64,000 bases of DNA from Phyllobacterium sp. T1293 (GTDB lineage Bacteria > Pseudomonadota > Alphaproteobacteria > Rhizobiales > Rhizobiaceae): positions 434,001-498,000 of the forward strand of contig NZ_CP088275.1 of assembly GCF_020731415.2 (NCBI RefSeq). Direction: 5' to 3'. Positions 24,699 through 33,548 of this stretch are shown piece by piece. Position 1 is the stretch's first letter. Each line of letters begins with the position of its first letter. Under the pieces are notes generated by a model that saw only the letters and a program-made list of their open reading frames with translations, had not been told where the DNA came from and ran no database searches. A program made the position numbers and the translations under genes.

Positions 24699-25937
24699 AT
24701 GTTGAAATCTATCCAGACAGCGCTTCTAAGCGCGACCCTTTTGGGAGCGGCACTCGCCTCTCCTGCCCATGCGGAAACCAAGATCAACGCCCTGTTCATG
24801 GCACAGGCCGCCTATAGCGAGGCGGATGTCCGCGCGATGACGGAAGCCTTCACCAAGGCCAATCCTGATGTGACGGTCAATCTTGAATTTGTTCCCTATG
24901 AAGGTCTGCATGACAAGACCGTTCTGGCGCAGGGTTCGGGCGGCGGTTACGATGTCGTTCTGTTCGATGTGATCTGGCCTGCCGAATATGCCACCAACAA
25001 GGTGTTGCTCGACGTATCGGACAAGATCACCGGCGACATGAAGACGGGCGTTCTCCCCGGCGCATGGACCACCGTCGAGTACCAAGGCAAGCGCTACGGC
25101 ATGCCTTGGATTCTCGATACCAAATATCTGTTCTACAACAAGGAAATCCTCGAAAAGGCCGGCATCAAGACGCCGCCAAAGACCTGGGGTGAGCTGGCCG
25201 AACAGGCCAAGGTCATCAAGGACAAGGGTTTGCTGGCAACGCCGATCGCATGGAGCTGGTCGCAGGCGGAAGCGGCCATTTGCGACTATACCACGCTGGT
25301 CAGCGCCTATGGCGGCAGCTTCATCAAGGATGGCAAACCGGTTTTCCAGACGGGCGGCGGTCTTGATGCACTCAACTATATGGTCGACAGCTATAAGTCT
25401 GGCCTGACCAACCCCAATTCCAAGGAATTCCTTGAGGAGGATGTGCGCCGGGTATTCCAGAATGGCGAAGCCGCTTTCGCGCTCAACTGGACCTATATGT
25501 ACAACATGGCCAATGACCCGAAGGACAGCAAGGTCGCGGGCAAGGTCGGTGTCGTCCCCGCTCCCGGCATTGATGGCAAGAGCACGGTTTCAGCCGTTAA
25601 TGGCTCCATGGGTCTCGGCATCACTTCAACCAGCAAACATCCTGACGAAGCGTGGAAGTACATCACTTTCATGACCTCGCAGCAGACGCAGAACCAGTAT
25701 GCCAAGCTGAGCCTGCCGATCTGGGCATCGTCCTACACGGACCCCGCCGTGTCCAAGGGTCAGGAAGAACTGATTGCGGCGGCCAAGCAGAGCCTTGCCG
25801 CCATGTATCCACGCCCGACAACGCCGAAATATCAGGAACTGTCGACCGCGCTGCAGCAGGCCGTTCAGGAATCGCTTCTGGGCCAGAGCAAGCCTGAGGA
25901 TGCGCTGAAAACCGCCGCCGAGAACAGCGGACTCTGA
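24699..25937 (+). CDS. CUT1 sugar ABC transporter substrate-binding protein
   Basis: Periplasmic solute-binding protein, 412 aa, with a signal peptide of about 25 residues (cleavage after SPAHA). The body is the SBP_bac_1 fold: ALFMAQAAYSEADVRAMTEAFTKANPDVTV at the N-terminus and YGMPWILDTKYLFYNKEILEKAGI in the middle. AGGAGG lies 5 bp before the ATG. It is the first gene of a six-gene operon (binding protein, two permeases, SIS enzyme, PfkB kinase, ATPase) divergent from the ROK regulator. The ligand is probably an amino sugar or glycosylamine, judged from the enzymes in the operon. Confidence 0.94.
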   Translation: MLKSIQTALLSATLLGAALASPAHAETKINALFMAQAAYSEADVRAMTEAFTKANPDVTVNLEFVPYEGLHDKTVLAQGSGGGYDVVLFDVIWPAEYATNKVLLDVSDKITGDMKTGVLPGAWTTVEYQGKRYGMPWILDTKYLFYNKEILEKAGIKTPPKTWGELAEQAKVIKDKGLLATPIAWSWSQAEAAICDYTTLVSAYGGSFIKDGKPVFQTGGGLDALNYMVDSYKSGLTNPNSKEFLEEDVRRVFQNGEAAFALNWTYMYNMANDPKDSKVAGKVGVVPAPGIDGKSTVSAVNGSMGLGITSTSKHPDEAWKYITFMTSQQTQNQYAKLSLPIWASSYTDPAVSKGQEELIAAAKQSLAAMYPRPTTPKYQELSTALQQAVQESLLGQSKPEDALKTAAENSGL

Positions 25938-26015
25938 TCCAACCATGCGGGCGGCAGAAACAGTGCTGCCGCCCGTATCTTTCTCAATGATTGATATTGT
26001 GGCAGGCTGATTTTT

Positions 26016-26897
26016 ATGACGAGCAATTGGATTACGACCCGCGCGTGGCTTCTGATGCTGCCACTCCTCATCGTCATGATCGCGATTATCGGCTGGCCGC
26101 TTGTCGATACGGTGCGCCTGTCCTTCACCGATGCCAAACTGGTTGGCACCGAAGGCAATTTCGTCGGTATCGACAATTACGTGAAAATCCTGTCCGGCTC
26201 GAATTTCCAGCGCACCTTGATCACCACCACGATGTTTGCCGTTCTCTCCGTTGCGGCGGAAATGGTGATCGGCGTCCTCGCCGCCCTGCTCCTGAACCAG
26301 CAGTTTTATGGCCGCTCCGTGCTGCGAGCGCTGATGATTCTGCCATGGGCATTGCCAACGGTGGTCAACGCTACTTTGTGGCGGCTGATCTACAATCCTG
26401 AATATGGTGCCCTCAACGCTGCGCTGACACAGATCGGCCTTCTCGATACCTACCGGTCGTGGCTGGGCGAACCCGGCACTGCCTTGACCGCGTTGATCGT
26501 TGCCGACTGCTGGAAGAATTTTCCACTGGTTGCCCTGATCGCGCTGGCGGCACTTCAAGCAGTGCCTCGCGATATCACCGCCGCCTCCATGGTGGACGGT
26601 GCCGGTGCCTGGTCGCGCTTCCGCTTTGTCATCATGCCCTATCTCGCAGGCCCGCTGATGGTCGCGCTGGTCCTGCGTACCATCGAAGCCTTCAAGGTCT
26701 TTGACATTATCTGGGTGATGACCCGCGGCGGGCCTGCCAATAGCACCCGCACCCTGTCGATCCTCGTCTATCAGGAAGCATTTTCATTCCAACGCGCAGG
26801 TTCCGGCGCATCGCTCGCATTGATTGTCACCCTTCTCGTGACCGTTCTCGCCGTGGCCTATGCGGCCCTGATCCGCAAAAGTGCAGGAGCCTCCTGA
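26016..26897 (+). CDS. CUT1 sugar ABC transporter permease, MalF-type
   Basis: A 293-aa inner-membrane permease with six helices. The EAA loop reads AASMVDGAGAWSRFRFVIMPYLAGP (about 190-215), which docks to the ATPase. The N-terminal WLLMLPLLIVMIAIIGWPLVDTVRLSF is typical. It starts 78 bp after the binding-protein gene and its stop overlaps the start of the second permease by one base. Confidence 0.94.
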   Translation: MTSNWITTRAWLLMLPLLIVMIAIIGWPLVDTVRLSFTDAKLVGTEGNFVGIDNYVKILSGSNFQRTLITTTMFAVLSVAAEMVIGVLAALLLNQQFYGRSVLRALMILPWALPTVVNATLWRLIYNPEYGALNAALTQIGLLDTYRSWLGEPGTALTALIVADCWKNFPLVALIALAALQAVPRDITAASMVDGAGAWSRFRFVIMPYLAGPLMVALVLRTIEAFKVFDIIWVMTRGGPANSTRTLSILVYQEAFSFQRAGSGASLALIVTLLVTVLAVAYAALIRKSAGAS

Positions 26898-27742
26898 TGG
26901 AACGCCGCAGCCTGACAGCCACCATCTTTGTTTATATTGCGGCCCTGCTGCTGGCAGCAGTTATTCTTGCGCCTGTGGTCTGGCTGTTCATCATGAGCAT
27001 TTCCTCGACCACTGACCTCATTACCAAGCCCCTGCGCTGGTGGCCTGAGACCATCGATCTGTCGCGTTATGGTGTTCTCCTGTCGAGCGCTGCCAACAGT
27101 GCGGGTGAAGCATTCGTTGCTTCGCTGTTCAACAGCCTCGAGGTGGCAGGCATGGCAACCGCGGCGGCGCTTCTTGTGGCCATTCCGTCCGCATGGGCGG
27201 TATCGCGCACGCCAAGCGTCGGCTGGTCGCTCTACGCGGTTATCGCCACCTATATGCTGCCGCCGGTTGCCTTGGCCGTCCCGCTTTACATGGCGTTGTC
27301 GTGGCTCGGCCTTCTCAACAATGTTTTCGGGCTGGCGCTGGTTTACCTTACGATCCTTGCGCCCTTCACCACATGGCTGATGAAATCCGGTTTCGATTCC
27401 ATTCCGCGCGAAATTGAGAGCGCCGCTACCGTTGATGGCGCGCGACTTGACCAGATCCTGCGCCTGATCACCCTGCCGCTCGCTGCTCCTGTCATGGCAA
27501 CCGCTGCGCTCTTTGCCTTTCTGCTTGCATGGGATGAATTCTTCTATGCCCTGCTGTTCACCTCTGACCAGCAGGCCAAGACTCTCACCGTCGCCATTGC
27601 CGATCTGGCGGGCGGGCGGGTCTCTGATTACGGACTGATTGCTACAGCGGGTGTGCTGGCCGCCCTGCCGCCGCTGATCATCGGTCTTTTCATGCAGCGT
27701 GCCCTGATTTCGGGCCTGACCAATGGCGGCGTCAAAGGATGA
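26897..27742 (+). CDS. CUT1 sugar ABC transporter permease, MalG-type
   Basis: A 281-aa permease, partner of the preceding one. The EAA loop is EIESAATVDGARLDQILRLITLPLAAP (about 173-199). The N-terminal VWLFIMSISSTTDL segment and the C-terminal LFMQRALISGLTNGGVKG are typical of the MalG branch. The start shares a base with the upstream stop and its stop overlaps the SIS gene (ATGA), so the operon is tightly coupled. Confidence 0.94.
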   Translation: MERRSLTATIFVYIAALLLAAVILAPVVWLFIMSISSTTDLITKPLRWWPETIDLSRYGVLLSSAANSAGEAFVASLFNSLEVAGMATAAALLVAIPSAWAVSRTPSVGWSLYAVIATYMLPPVALAVPLYMALSWLGLLNNVFGLALVYLTILAPFTTWLMKSGFDSIPREIESAATVDGARLDQILRLITLPLAAPVMATAALFAFLLAWDEFFYALLFTSDQQAKTLTVAIADLAGGRVSDYGLIATAGVLAALPPLIIGLFMQRALISGLTNGGVKG

Positions 27743-28761
27743 GTATGACTTCTGATACAAACCGGCCAGCGGGTCTTGTGGCAATCGAAAAGGAAATGGC
27801 ACGGCAGAATGCAGATGCGATTGCTTCCTTCGAGACCGCAGCGTCGCTTGCCGCAACAATCGCCCAATCGCTACGCAAGACCAGCCGCCTTCTGCTGCTT
27901 GGCATGGGCGGTTCTCACGCTGTCAGCCGTGCCGTTGAGCCGCTCTATCGCAGCTTGGGTATTGATGCCGTCGCCATGCCTTTGTCAGAGCAGCTCGGTC
28001 AGCCCGTGCCGATTGCCGGTAAAACAATTCTTGTGACCTCCCAGTCAGGCGAAAGCGCTGAAGTGCTGCGCTGGTTTGATGAAGCCGGGATTGTCCCTGA
28101 TACATTTGGGCTGACGCTCGAAGGCGGATCAACTCTGGCCCGCACCGTGCCTTCACTGGTTGGTGCCGGTGGAACAGAAAACGCTTTCGCTGCGACCCGC
28201 AGTCTCACCGTAAGCTTTGCGCTGCATCTTGCCGTTCTGGCCGCGCTTGGCGACGATCCGTCGACTGCACTTAAGCTCCTTGGAGAAGGTGGCAAACCCG
28301 ACATTGATGCTGCCGTTAAGACATTGAGCGGAGTTTCATCCATCGTCACATCCGGTCGCCGTTTGCAGGGCATTGCCGAGGCCATTGCTCTGGGCCTCAC
28401 GGAACTGTCACGCATTCCCTGCTTTTCATTGGAAGGCGGTCAGCTACGCCATGGCCCGATGGAGATGCTCGGGCCAAAGATTGGTGTCGTGCTGTTTCGC
28501 GCCAAGGACACCACCGCTGAACTCGTCGCAAGAATGGCAATATCTGCATCCGAAGCGGGATCACCTGTCATCGTGTTTGACGCATCAGGCGAGGCTCCAA
28601 TTGATGGAGCAACAACGGTAGATATTGGTGAAGCTGCCGGTGTCGCAGCCATCTTCGCTCTTCTGCCTGCCGCCCAGCGTTTCATGATCGCTTTTGCCGG
28701 TGAGCGCGTAGCGGATGTGGGAACGCCCGTTCGCTCGACCAAGATTACACGGAGCGAGTGA
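27739..28761 (+). CDS. SIS-domain sugar-phosphate isomerase/deaminase
   Basis: A 340-aa cytosolic protein with two SIS domains (about 35-165 and 190-325), like the isomerase half of GlmS. Phosphosugar-binding loops are LLLGMGGSHAVSRA and VTSQSGESAEVLRW, and LEGGQLRHGPMEML is the GlmS-type segment of the second domain. There is no glutaminase domain, so it should act as an aldose-ketose isomerase, glucosamine-6-phosphate deaminase or FrlB-like deglycase. It lies between the permease and PfkB kinase genes, with a 4-bp overlap upstream. Which of these reactions it catalyses cannot be decided from the sequence alone. Confidence 0.85.
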   Translation: MSMTSDTNRPAGLVAIEKEMARQNADAIASFETAASLAATIAQSLRKTSRLLLLGMGGSHAVSRAVEPLYRSLGIDAVAMPLSEQLGQPVPIAGKTILVTSQSGESAEVLRWFDEAGIVPDTFGLTLEGGSTLARTVPSLVGAGGTENAFAATRSLTVSFALHLAVLAALGDDPSTALKLLGEGGKPDIDAAVKTLSGVSSIVTSGRRLQGIAEAIALGLTELSRIPCFSLEGGQLRHGPMEMLGPKIGVVLFRAKDTTAELVARMAISASEAGSPVIVFDASGEAPIDGATTVDIGEAAGVAAIFALLPAAQRFMIAFAGERVADVGTPVRSTKITRSE

Positions 28762-28765
28762 GATC

Positions 28766-29701
28766 ATGCGTCCGCTGGCTGTTATTGGAAATGTGAATGT
28801 TGACCTGATCCTCGGTCCTGCCGATCCTTGGCCGACGCCGGGAACCGAGATCATGGTTGATTATGACGAACTGCGTGTCGGTGGTTCTGCCGGTAATTCG
28901 GCTCTGACGTGGGAAGGACTAGGCATTGATTTCCAGATCGCCGCCAATGTCGGGACTGACCAGTTCGGCGAATGGCTGCACAAGGAATTCGGGGAAAGGG
29001 GTAAGCGCTGGCCGATTGCTCCAACGGGCACCACCCTTTCGGTCGGCATCACGCATCCCAATGGCGAGCGCACATTTTTCACCACGCGCGGACATCTCGG
29101 CGCGCTTTCATGGCCGGAGGTGCTTGATATGCTCGATGTCAGGCAGTTGCGTGGTGGTTACATCCTTCTATGCGGATCATTCCTGACCGACACACTGGTC
29201 GCAGATTATGATGCGCTGTTCGATTGGGCCGATGCCAACGATATTCGCATTGCACTGGATACGGGCTGGCCAATCGGCGGCTGGACAGAAGCCAATCGCG
29301 CGGCGACCCGCAAATGGCTATCGCGCTGCCATTGCGCCCTGTTCAATGAGGTGGAGACAACCCGCCTTGCCAATAGTGTTGAGCCTGCTGAAGCTGCACA
29401 CAAACTCAAGGCGCTGATGCCGGACAATGCGATTGTCGTGGTCAAATGCGGACCGGATGGGGCATTGGCCGTTGGCTCGGATAATGAGTTGGTAAAAACC
29501 GATGCACCGCTGGTTTTCGTTGCCGATACGATAGGTGCTGGTGATGTTTTCAACGCGGCTTTTCTGGCCGCTCTCGCCAGAGAAATGCCGTTGCAGCAAT
29601 GCATCGCCGCCGGTGTCCATGTGGCTTCCAAAGCCATTTCAACCGTACCGCGCCGCTATGACAGCCATGACCTCGATACCATGCCGGAGAATGCGCTATG
29701 A
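28766..29701 (+). CDS. PfkB-family carbohydrate kinase
   Basis: A 311-aa ribokinase-like kinase. The N-terminal signature is VGGSAGNSALTWEGLG, and the C-terminal active-site signature DTIGAGDVFNAAFLAALA supplies the anion hole and catalytic aspartate. The frame is open upstream inside the SIS gene, but the ATG at 28766, 4 bp after the SIS stop, gives the normal MRPLAVIGNVNVD start. It probably phosphorylates the imported sugar or conjugate before the SIS enzyme acts on it. Its stop overlaps the ATPase start (ATGA). Confidence 0.93.
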   Translation: MRPLAVIGNVNVDLILGPADPWPTPGTEIMVDYDELRVGGSAGNSALTWEGLGIDFQIAANVGTDQFGEWLHKEFGERGKRWPIAPTGTTLSVGITHPNGERTFFTTRGHLGALSWPEVLDMLDVRQLRGGYILLCGSFLTDTLVADYDALFDWADANDIRIALDTGWPIGGWTEANRAATRKWLSRCHCALFNEVETTRLANSVEPAEAAHKLKALMPDNAIVVVKCGPDGALAVGSDNELVKTDAPLVFVADTIGAGDVFNAAFLAALAREMPLQQCIAAGVHVASKAISTVPRRYDSHDLDTMPENAL

Positions 29702-30774
29702 GCGCCCTTGAACTTATCGACATCCGCAAACGCTACGGCACTGTAGAAACCCTGAAAGGCATTGATCTCTCGCTGGCAAGCGGTGAGTTTCTGGTGCTTC
29801 TTGGCTCGTCCGGCTGCGGAAAATCCACACTTCTGAATATTATAGCCGGACTGGCCGAGGCGACGGAAGGTGATGTTCGTATTGGCGACCGCTCGGTGAC
29901 GGGTGTGCATCCGAAAGACCGTGATATCGCCATGGTGTTCCAGTCCTACGCGCTCTACCCAAACATGTCCGTGGCACGCAATATCGGTTTCGGGCTGGAA
30001 ATGCGCAAGGTTCCGGCAGAAGAGCGCACGGAGGCCATCCAGAAGACTGCGAAAATCCTGCAGATCGAAAATCTGCTTGAGCGTAAACCCTCCGAACTCT
30101 CGGGCGGCCAGCGCCAGCGCGTTGCCATCGGACGGGCGCTCGTGCGCAATCCGCAAATATTTCTCTTTGACGAGCCGCTCTCAAACCTCGATGCCAAACT
30201 GCGCATGGAAATGCGCACGGAGTTGAAGCGTCTGCATCTGATGCTGGGAACCACGATTGTCTATGTGACCCATGACCAGATCGAGGCGATGACGCTGGCA
30301 ACGCGGATCGCGGTGATGCGCGACGGCCAGATCGAGCAATTGGCAACACCCGATGAAGTCTATAACCGCCCGGCTACCCGTTATGTCGCAAGCTTCGTTG
30401 GATCGCCGCCAATGAACATGCTGGAAGCAACCGTGGCTGACGGAGTGGCCCATATTGACGGGTCGATCGGCAGTTTCGTCTTGCCGGAAGAGGTCAGGGA
30501 AAAGGCCGGTCAGGTGCGTGATGTCGTTATCGGCATCCGCCCGGAAAGCCTAAGCATCGCAGCATCAGGAGATACGGCGCTAGGCATTGATGCGATGGTG
30601 GAAGTGGTCGAACTGACAGGCCCGGAACTGGTCGTCACCTCGACCATCGGCAATCAGCGCCTGACCGCCAGCCTGCCGCCAAAATCCAGCATCACGGCAG
30701 GGGTTGCCCAACGTTTCGCCATCGATGCCGGCGCCCTGCATATTTTTGACAAGGCGACCGGCAAGCGACTTTAG
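29698..30774 (+). CDS. CUT1 sugar ABC transporter ATP-binding protein, UgpC/MsmK-type
   Basis: A 358-aa ATPase. It has Walker A (GSSGCGKST), Q-loop FQSYALYPNMSV, signature LSGGQRQRVAIGRALVR, Walker B (FLFDEPLSNLD), switch histidine (YVTHDQIEAM), then a C-terminal TOBE domain (about 240-355). It completes the six-gene operon. Its stop overlaps the end of the convergent AraC gene by 4 bp. Confidence 0.96.
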   Translation: MSALELIDIRKRYGTVETLKGIDLSLASGEFLVLLGSSGCGKSTLLNIIAGLAEATEGDVRIGDRSVTGVHPKDRDIAMVFQSYALYPNMSVARNIGFGLEMRKVPAEERTEAIQKTAKILQIENLLERKPSELSGGQRQRVAIGRALVRNPQIFLFDEPLSNLDAKLRMEMRTELKRLHLMLGTTIVYVTHDQIEAMTLATRIAVMRDGQIEQLATPDEVYNRPATRYVASFVGSPPMNMLEATVADGVAHIDGSIGSFVLPEEVREKAGQVRDVVIGIRPESLSIAASGDTALGIDAMVEVVELTGPELVVTSTIGNQRLTASLPPKSSITAGVAQRFAIDAGALHIFDKATGKRL

Positions 30775-31673
30775 CCTTCAAGCAGATAGTCGGGCATGTC
30801 TTTCAACCGGGCTATATCACGCAGTGGCGGCTGACCGAAAAGGCGCGCATATTCACGGCTGAACTGCGACGGGCTGTCATAGCCAACCGTATGACCTGCC
30901 GTTGCAGCATCCAGCGACTGGCTGAGGATCAACCGGCGCGCTTCCTGCAAGCGAAGCTGCTTCTGATATTGCAGCGGGCTCATCGATGTGACCGCCTTGA
31001 AATGCTGGTGGAACGAAGACGGGCTCATATTGGCTTCGGATGCCACATGTTCGATGCGCAATGTCTTACGGAAATTGCGCTTGATCAGACCGATTGCCTT
31101 GTTCACCTGATGCAGACGGCTTTCGGACTGGGCAATCTGGCGCAAACGCCCTGATTGCTCACCGGTCAGCAACCGGTAGAGCAACTCGCGCTCGGTAAGC
31201 GGTGCCAGCATCGGAATGTCTTTTGGCGAGTCCAAAAGGCGAATGAGGCGCACAACGTTATCAAGCAGTTCCGGCCCCATCGGATTGAGCGACATGCCCC
31301 GGTCTGGAAGCTGGTTGCTGAAACTTTCTTTCGGCGCTTCAAGCAGCAATGCGCTGAGCATGGTGGGATCAAGATCGAGTTTCATGGAGAGATAAGGCTC
31401 GTCCTCCGATGCCTCGATGACATGACCAACAATGGGAAGGTCAACAGATACGGTCAGGTATGTTGCCTTGTCGTAGTAATAGACTTCATCGCCAAGCATT
31501 GTCCGCTTGCGACCTTGCGCGATGACGCAGACGGCAGGTTCGTGGACAACATGGTTCGGTTCAGTCGGGGCCGTGGCCCGCGCGAGATTCAAACGCGGAA
31601 TATCCGTCGAAAACAGGCCATCGGCGCCCGTATGCTTTTCGATCAATTGTGCAAGTTCGGTGATTTTGTCCAC
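30771..31673 (-). CDS. AraC-family transcriptional regulator
   Basis: A 300-aa regulator. An N-terminal AraC_N-type domain (about 10-180, with HEPAVCVIAQGRKRTMLGDEVYYYDKATYLTVSVDLP) is followed by two HTH motifs (about 200-290; MSPSSFHQHFKAVTSMSPLQYQKQLRLQEAR and VGYDSPSQFSREYARLFG). The GTG at 31673 has AGGAG 8 bp upstream and gives the standard start; the frame is open further up without a site. It follows the ATPase gene of the leftward operon after 136 bp, so it may be read from that operon or from its own promoter. Its target is not shown. Confidence 0.9.
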   Translation of the reverse strand: MDKITELAQLIEKHTGADGLFSTDIPRLNLARATAPTEPNHVVHEPAVCVIAQGRKRTMLGDEVYYYDKATYLTVSVDLPIVGHVIEASEDEPYLSMKLDLDPTMLSALLLEAPKESFSNQLPDRGMSLNPMGPELLDNVVRLIRLLDSPKDIPMLAPLTERELLYRLLTGEQSGRLRQIAQSESRLHQVNKAIGLIKRNFRKTLRIEHVASEANMSPSSFHQHFKAVTSMSPLQYQKQLRLQEARRLILSQSLDAATAGHTVGYDSPSQFSREYARLFGQPPLRDIARLKDMPDYLLEG

Positions 31674-31809
31674 GGCAGGTCTCCTCGGATAACACCCGCC
31701 CAATCTAGGTACTATCACGCACGCGAACCAGAGCCGGAACATCGGCTTTGGTTCGATTTGGAGGATTGTGCAATCATCCGGCAGTTTCAGTCAATCGCAA
31801 GGAGGCGTT

Positions 31810-32736
31810 TTACGCCGCACGCATGCTTGCCACCTGACGGATGAAATGGTCCTGATCAATGGCAATGACGCGGTCCTGCGGAACGGCGGACAAACGCCTG
31901 ACCTCTTCCACATCAGAAGCCTTCAATTGGGCCTTTGGATCATCAAACCGCATTTCCGGGTCCGGCACGGCTGACAGGAGAAGCTTGGTATAGGGATGCT
32001 GCGGATTATCGATGACCTTGTTGACGTTACCCCACTCGACGACCTGTCCCGCATACATGACGACGATATCCTCCGCGACATAACGGGCGGTGGCGATATC
32101 ATGGGTGATATAAAGCAGCGCCAGCTTCATATCGCGCTTCATCTCATTAAGCAGATTGAGCACTCCAAGCCGCACCGAAACATCGAGCATGGAGGTGGGC
32201 TCATCGGCAACAATCACTTGCGCACCAACGGCGAGAGTACGAGCGATGTTGACACGCTGACGCTGGCCGCCGGAGAGTTCGTGCGGGTGTTTCTGCGCAA
32301 CGATTTTCGGATCAAGCTTGACCCGCGTCAGCAACTCTTCAATCGCCGCATCGATCTGTTTACCCCTGAGATCACGCCGATGCAGCTGCAATGGACGGCG
32401 CAGATGATAGTCAATCGTATGAGCCGGATTGAGTGAGGAAAACGGGTCCTGAAAAATCATCTGGACTGAACGGCGATAGGCGGCGAGCGCTTTGGCATTA
32501 TCCGTTGAAACAGGCTTGCCCTTGAACAGCAACTGGCCTTCGCTCGGTGTATATTCCCGCATCACCAGCCGCGCACAGGTGGTCTTGCCACTGCCGGATT
32601 CCCCGACAAGCGCAAGGGTTCTGCCCGCATGCAATTCAAAGGAAACCGACTGCGCGGCATTCACCTGAAATGGCGGGCGGCCAAAGGATTTTGATACCCG
32701 GTCGAGCGCAAGGATAGCGGTCTGCGGCTCGCTCAT
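31810..32736 (-). CDS. Dpp/chitobiose-type ABC transporter ATP-binding protein (DppF-like)
   Basis: A 308-aa ATPase of the peptide/nickel/oligosaccharide importer group. It has Walker A (GESGSGKTT), the signature LSGGQRQRVNIARTLA, Walker B (IVADEPTSMLD) and a switch histidine (YITHDIATARYVAEDIVVMYAG). The C-terminal extension includes the oligopeptide-type NPQHPYTKLLLSAVPDPE. The ATG at 32736 overlaps the stop of the preceding ATPase (ATGA). It is the last gene of a GNAT-nagZ-binding protein-permease-permease-ATPase-ATPase operon. A paralogue lies at 56890-57831. Confidence 0.95.
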   Translation of the reverse strand: MSEPQTAILALDRVSKSFGRPPFQVNAAQSVSFELHAGRTLALVGESGSGKTTCARLVMREYTPSEGQLLFKGKPVSTDNAKALAAYRRSVQMIFQDPFSSLNPAHTIDYHLRRPLQLHRRDLRGKQIDAAIEELLTRVKLDPKIVAQKHPHELSGGQRQRVNIARTLAVGAQVIVADEPTSMLDVSVRLGVLNLLNEMKRDMKLALLYITHDIATARYVAEDIVVMYAGQVVEWGNVNKVIDNPQHPYTKLLLSAVPDPEMRFDDPKAQLKASDVEEVRRLSAVPQDRVIAIDQDHFIRQVASMRAA

Positions 32737-33548
32737 GTCGGCACCCTTTCCATAACCGGTTCCCCATGTAGCGACGGGAAGGAAGCCCAAAGTTTCTTTG
32801 TATAATCGTGTTGCGGATCACCGTAGATTTTCTCGGCGGTATTCTGCTCGACCAGTTTGCCCGCCAGCATAATGCCGATACGGTCGCAGAACTGCACCAT
32901 CAGACCGAGATCATGGGTGATGAACAATACCGAAAAGCCGAACGTGCGGCGTAGCTCATTGATGCGTTGCAGGATTTCCCGTTGCACCACCACGTCGAGC
33001 GCCGTTGTCGGCTCGTCCATGACAACGATTTTCGGGTTCAGCGAAAGGCAGATGGCAATGACGATACGCTGACGCATGCCACCGGAAAACTGGTGCGGAT
33101 AATCCTTCATACGATCCGGCGGGATATCGACAAGACGCAGCATTTCCGCAGTGCGCTCGCGTGCTTGCGCCTTGCTCATCCCTTGATGGGTACGCAGCAC
33201 ATCATAGAACTGCGCTTCAACACGCAGCACCGGATTGAGTGAATTCATCGCGCTCTGGAATACCATGGCAACCTCCCGCCAGCGAAAATCACGCAGCTGT
33301 GCCGGATTGAGGTCAAGGACGTCCCTGCCCTCCAGCAATATCTGGCCGGAGCGGATCAGTGCCGGAGGTTTGTGCAAGCGACTGATGGCAAATGCAATCG
33401 TGCTTTTGCCGCAACCGGATTCACCGGCAAGTCCAAACGTCTCACCATGGGCCACATCAAAACTGACATCATCCACAGCACGAAAATCTGTCTTGTCGCC
33501 GATATAGTCGATGGTGAGGTTCTTCACCTGAAGCAGAGGTGTGGTCAC
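32733..33548 (-). CDS. Dpp/chitobiose-type ABC transporter ATP-binding protein (DppD-like)
   Basis: A 271-aa ATPase. It has Walker A (GESGCGKST), signature FSGGMRQRIVIAICLSL, Walker B (IVMDEPTTALDVVVQ) and switch histidine (FITHDLGLMVQ). The segment QSAMNSLNPVLRVEAQFYDVL is typical of DppD/OppD. It ends with DPQHDYTKKLWASFPSLHG. Heterodimer partner of the 31810-32736 product, with 4-bp overlaps at both ends. Paralogue at 57828-58643. Confidence 0.95.
   Translation of the reverse strand: MTTPLLQVKNLTIDYIGDKTDFRAVDDVSFDVAHGETFGLAGESGCGKSTIAFAISRLHKPPALIRSGQILLEGRDVLDLNPAQLRDFRWREVAMVFQSAMNSLNPVLRVEAQFYDVLRTHQGMSKAQARERTAEMLRLVDIPPDRMKDYPHQFSGGMRQRIVIAICLSLNPKIVVMDEPTTALDVVVQREILQRINELRRTFGFSVLFITHDLGLMVQFCDRIGIMLAGKLVEQNTAEKIYGDPQHDYTKKLWASFPSLHGEPVMERVPT

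Noticed and set aside
25626..26558. Minus-strand open frame of 310 codons opposite the CUT1 permease
   Set aside because: It mirrors a well-supported transporter gene, and the Gln/Arg/His-rich composition is typical of an antisense shadow in GC-rich DNA.
26858..27859. Minus-strand open frame of 333 codons opposite the second CUT1 permease
   Set aside because: Same reasoning: complete overlap with a conserved permease and no domain.
31155..31844. Plus-strand open frame of 229 codons opposite the AraC gene
   Set aside because: The AraC protein has two HTH motifs and a good start site; the opposite frame shows nothing recognisable.
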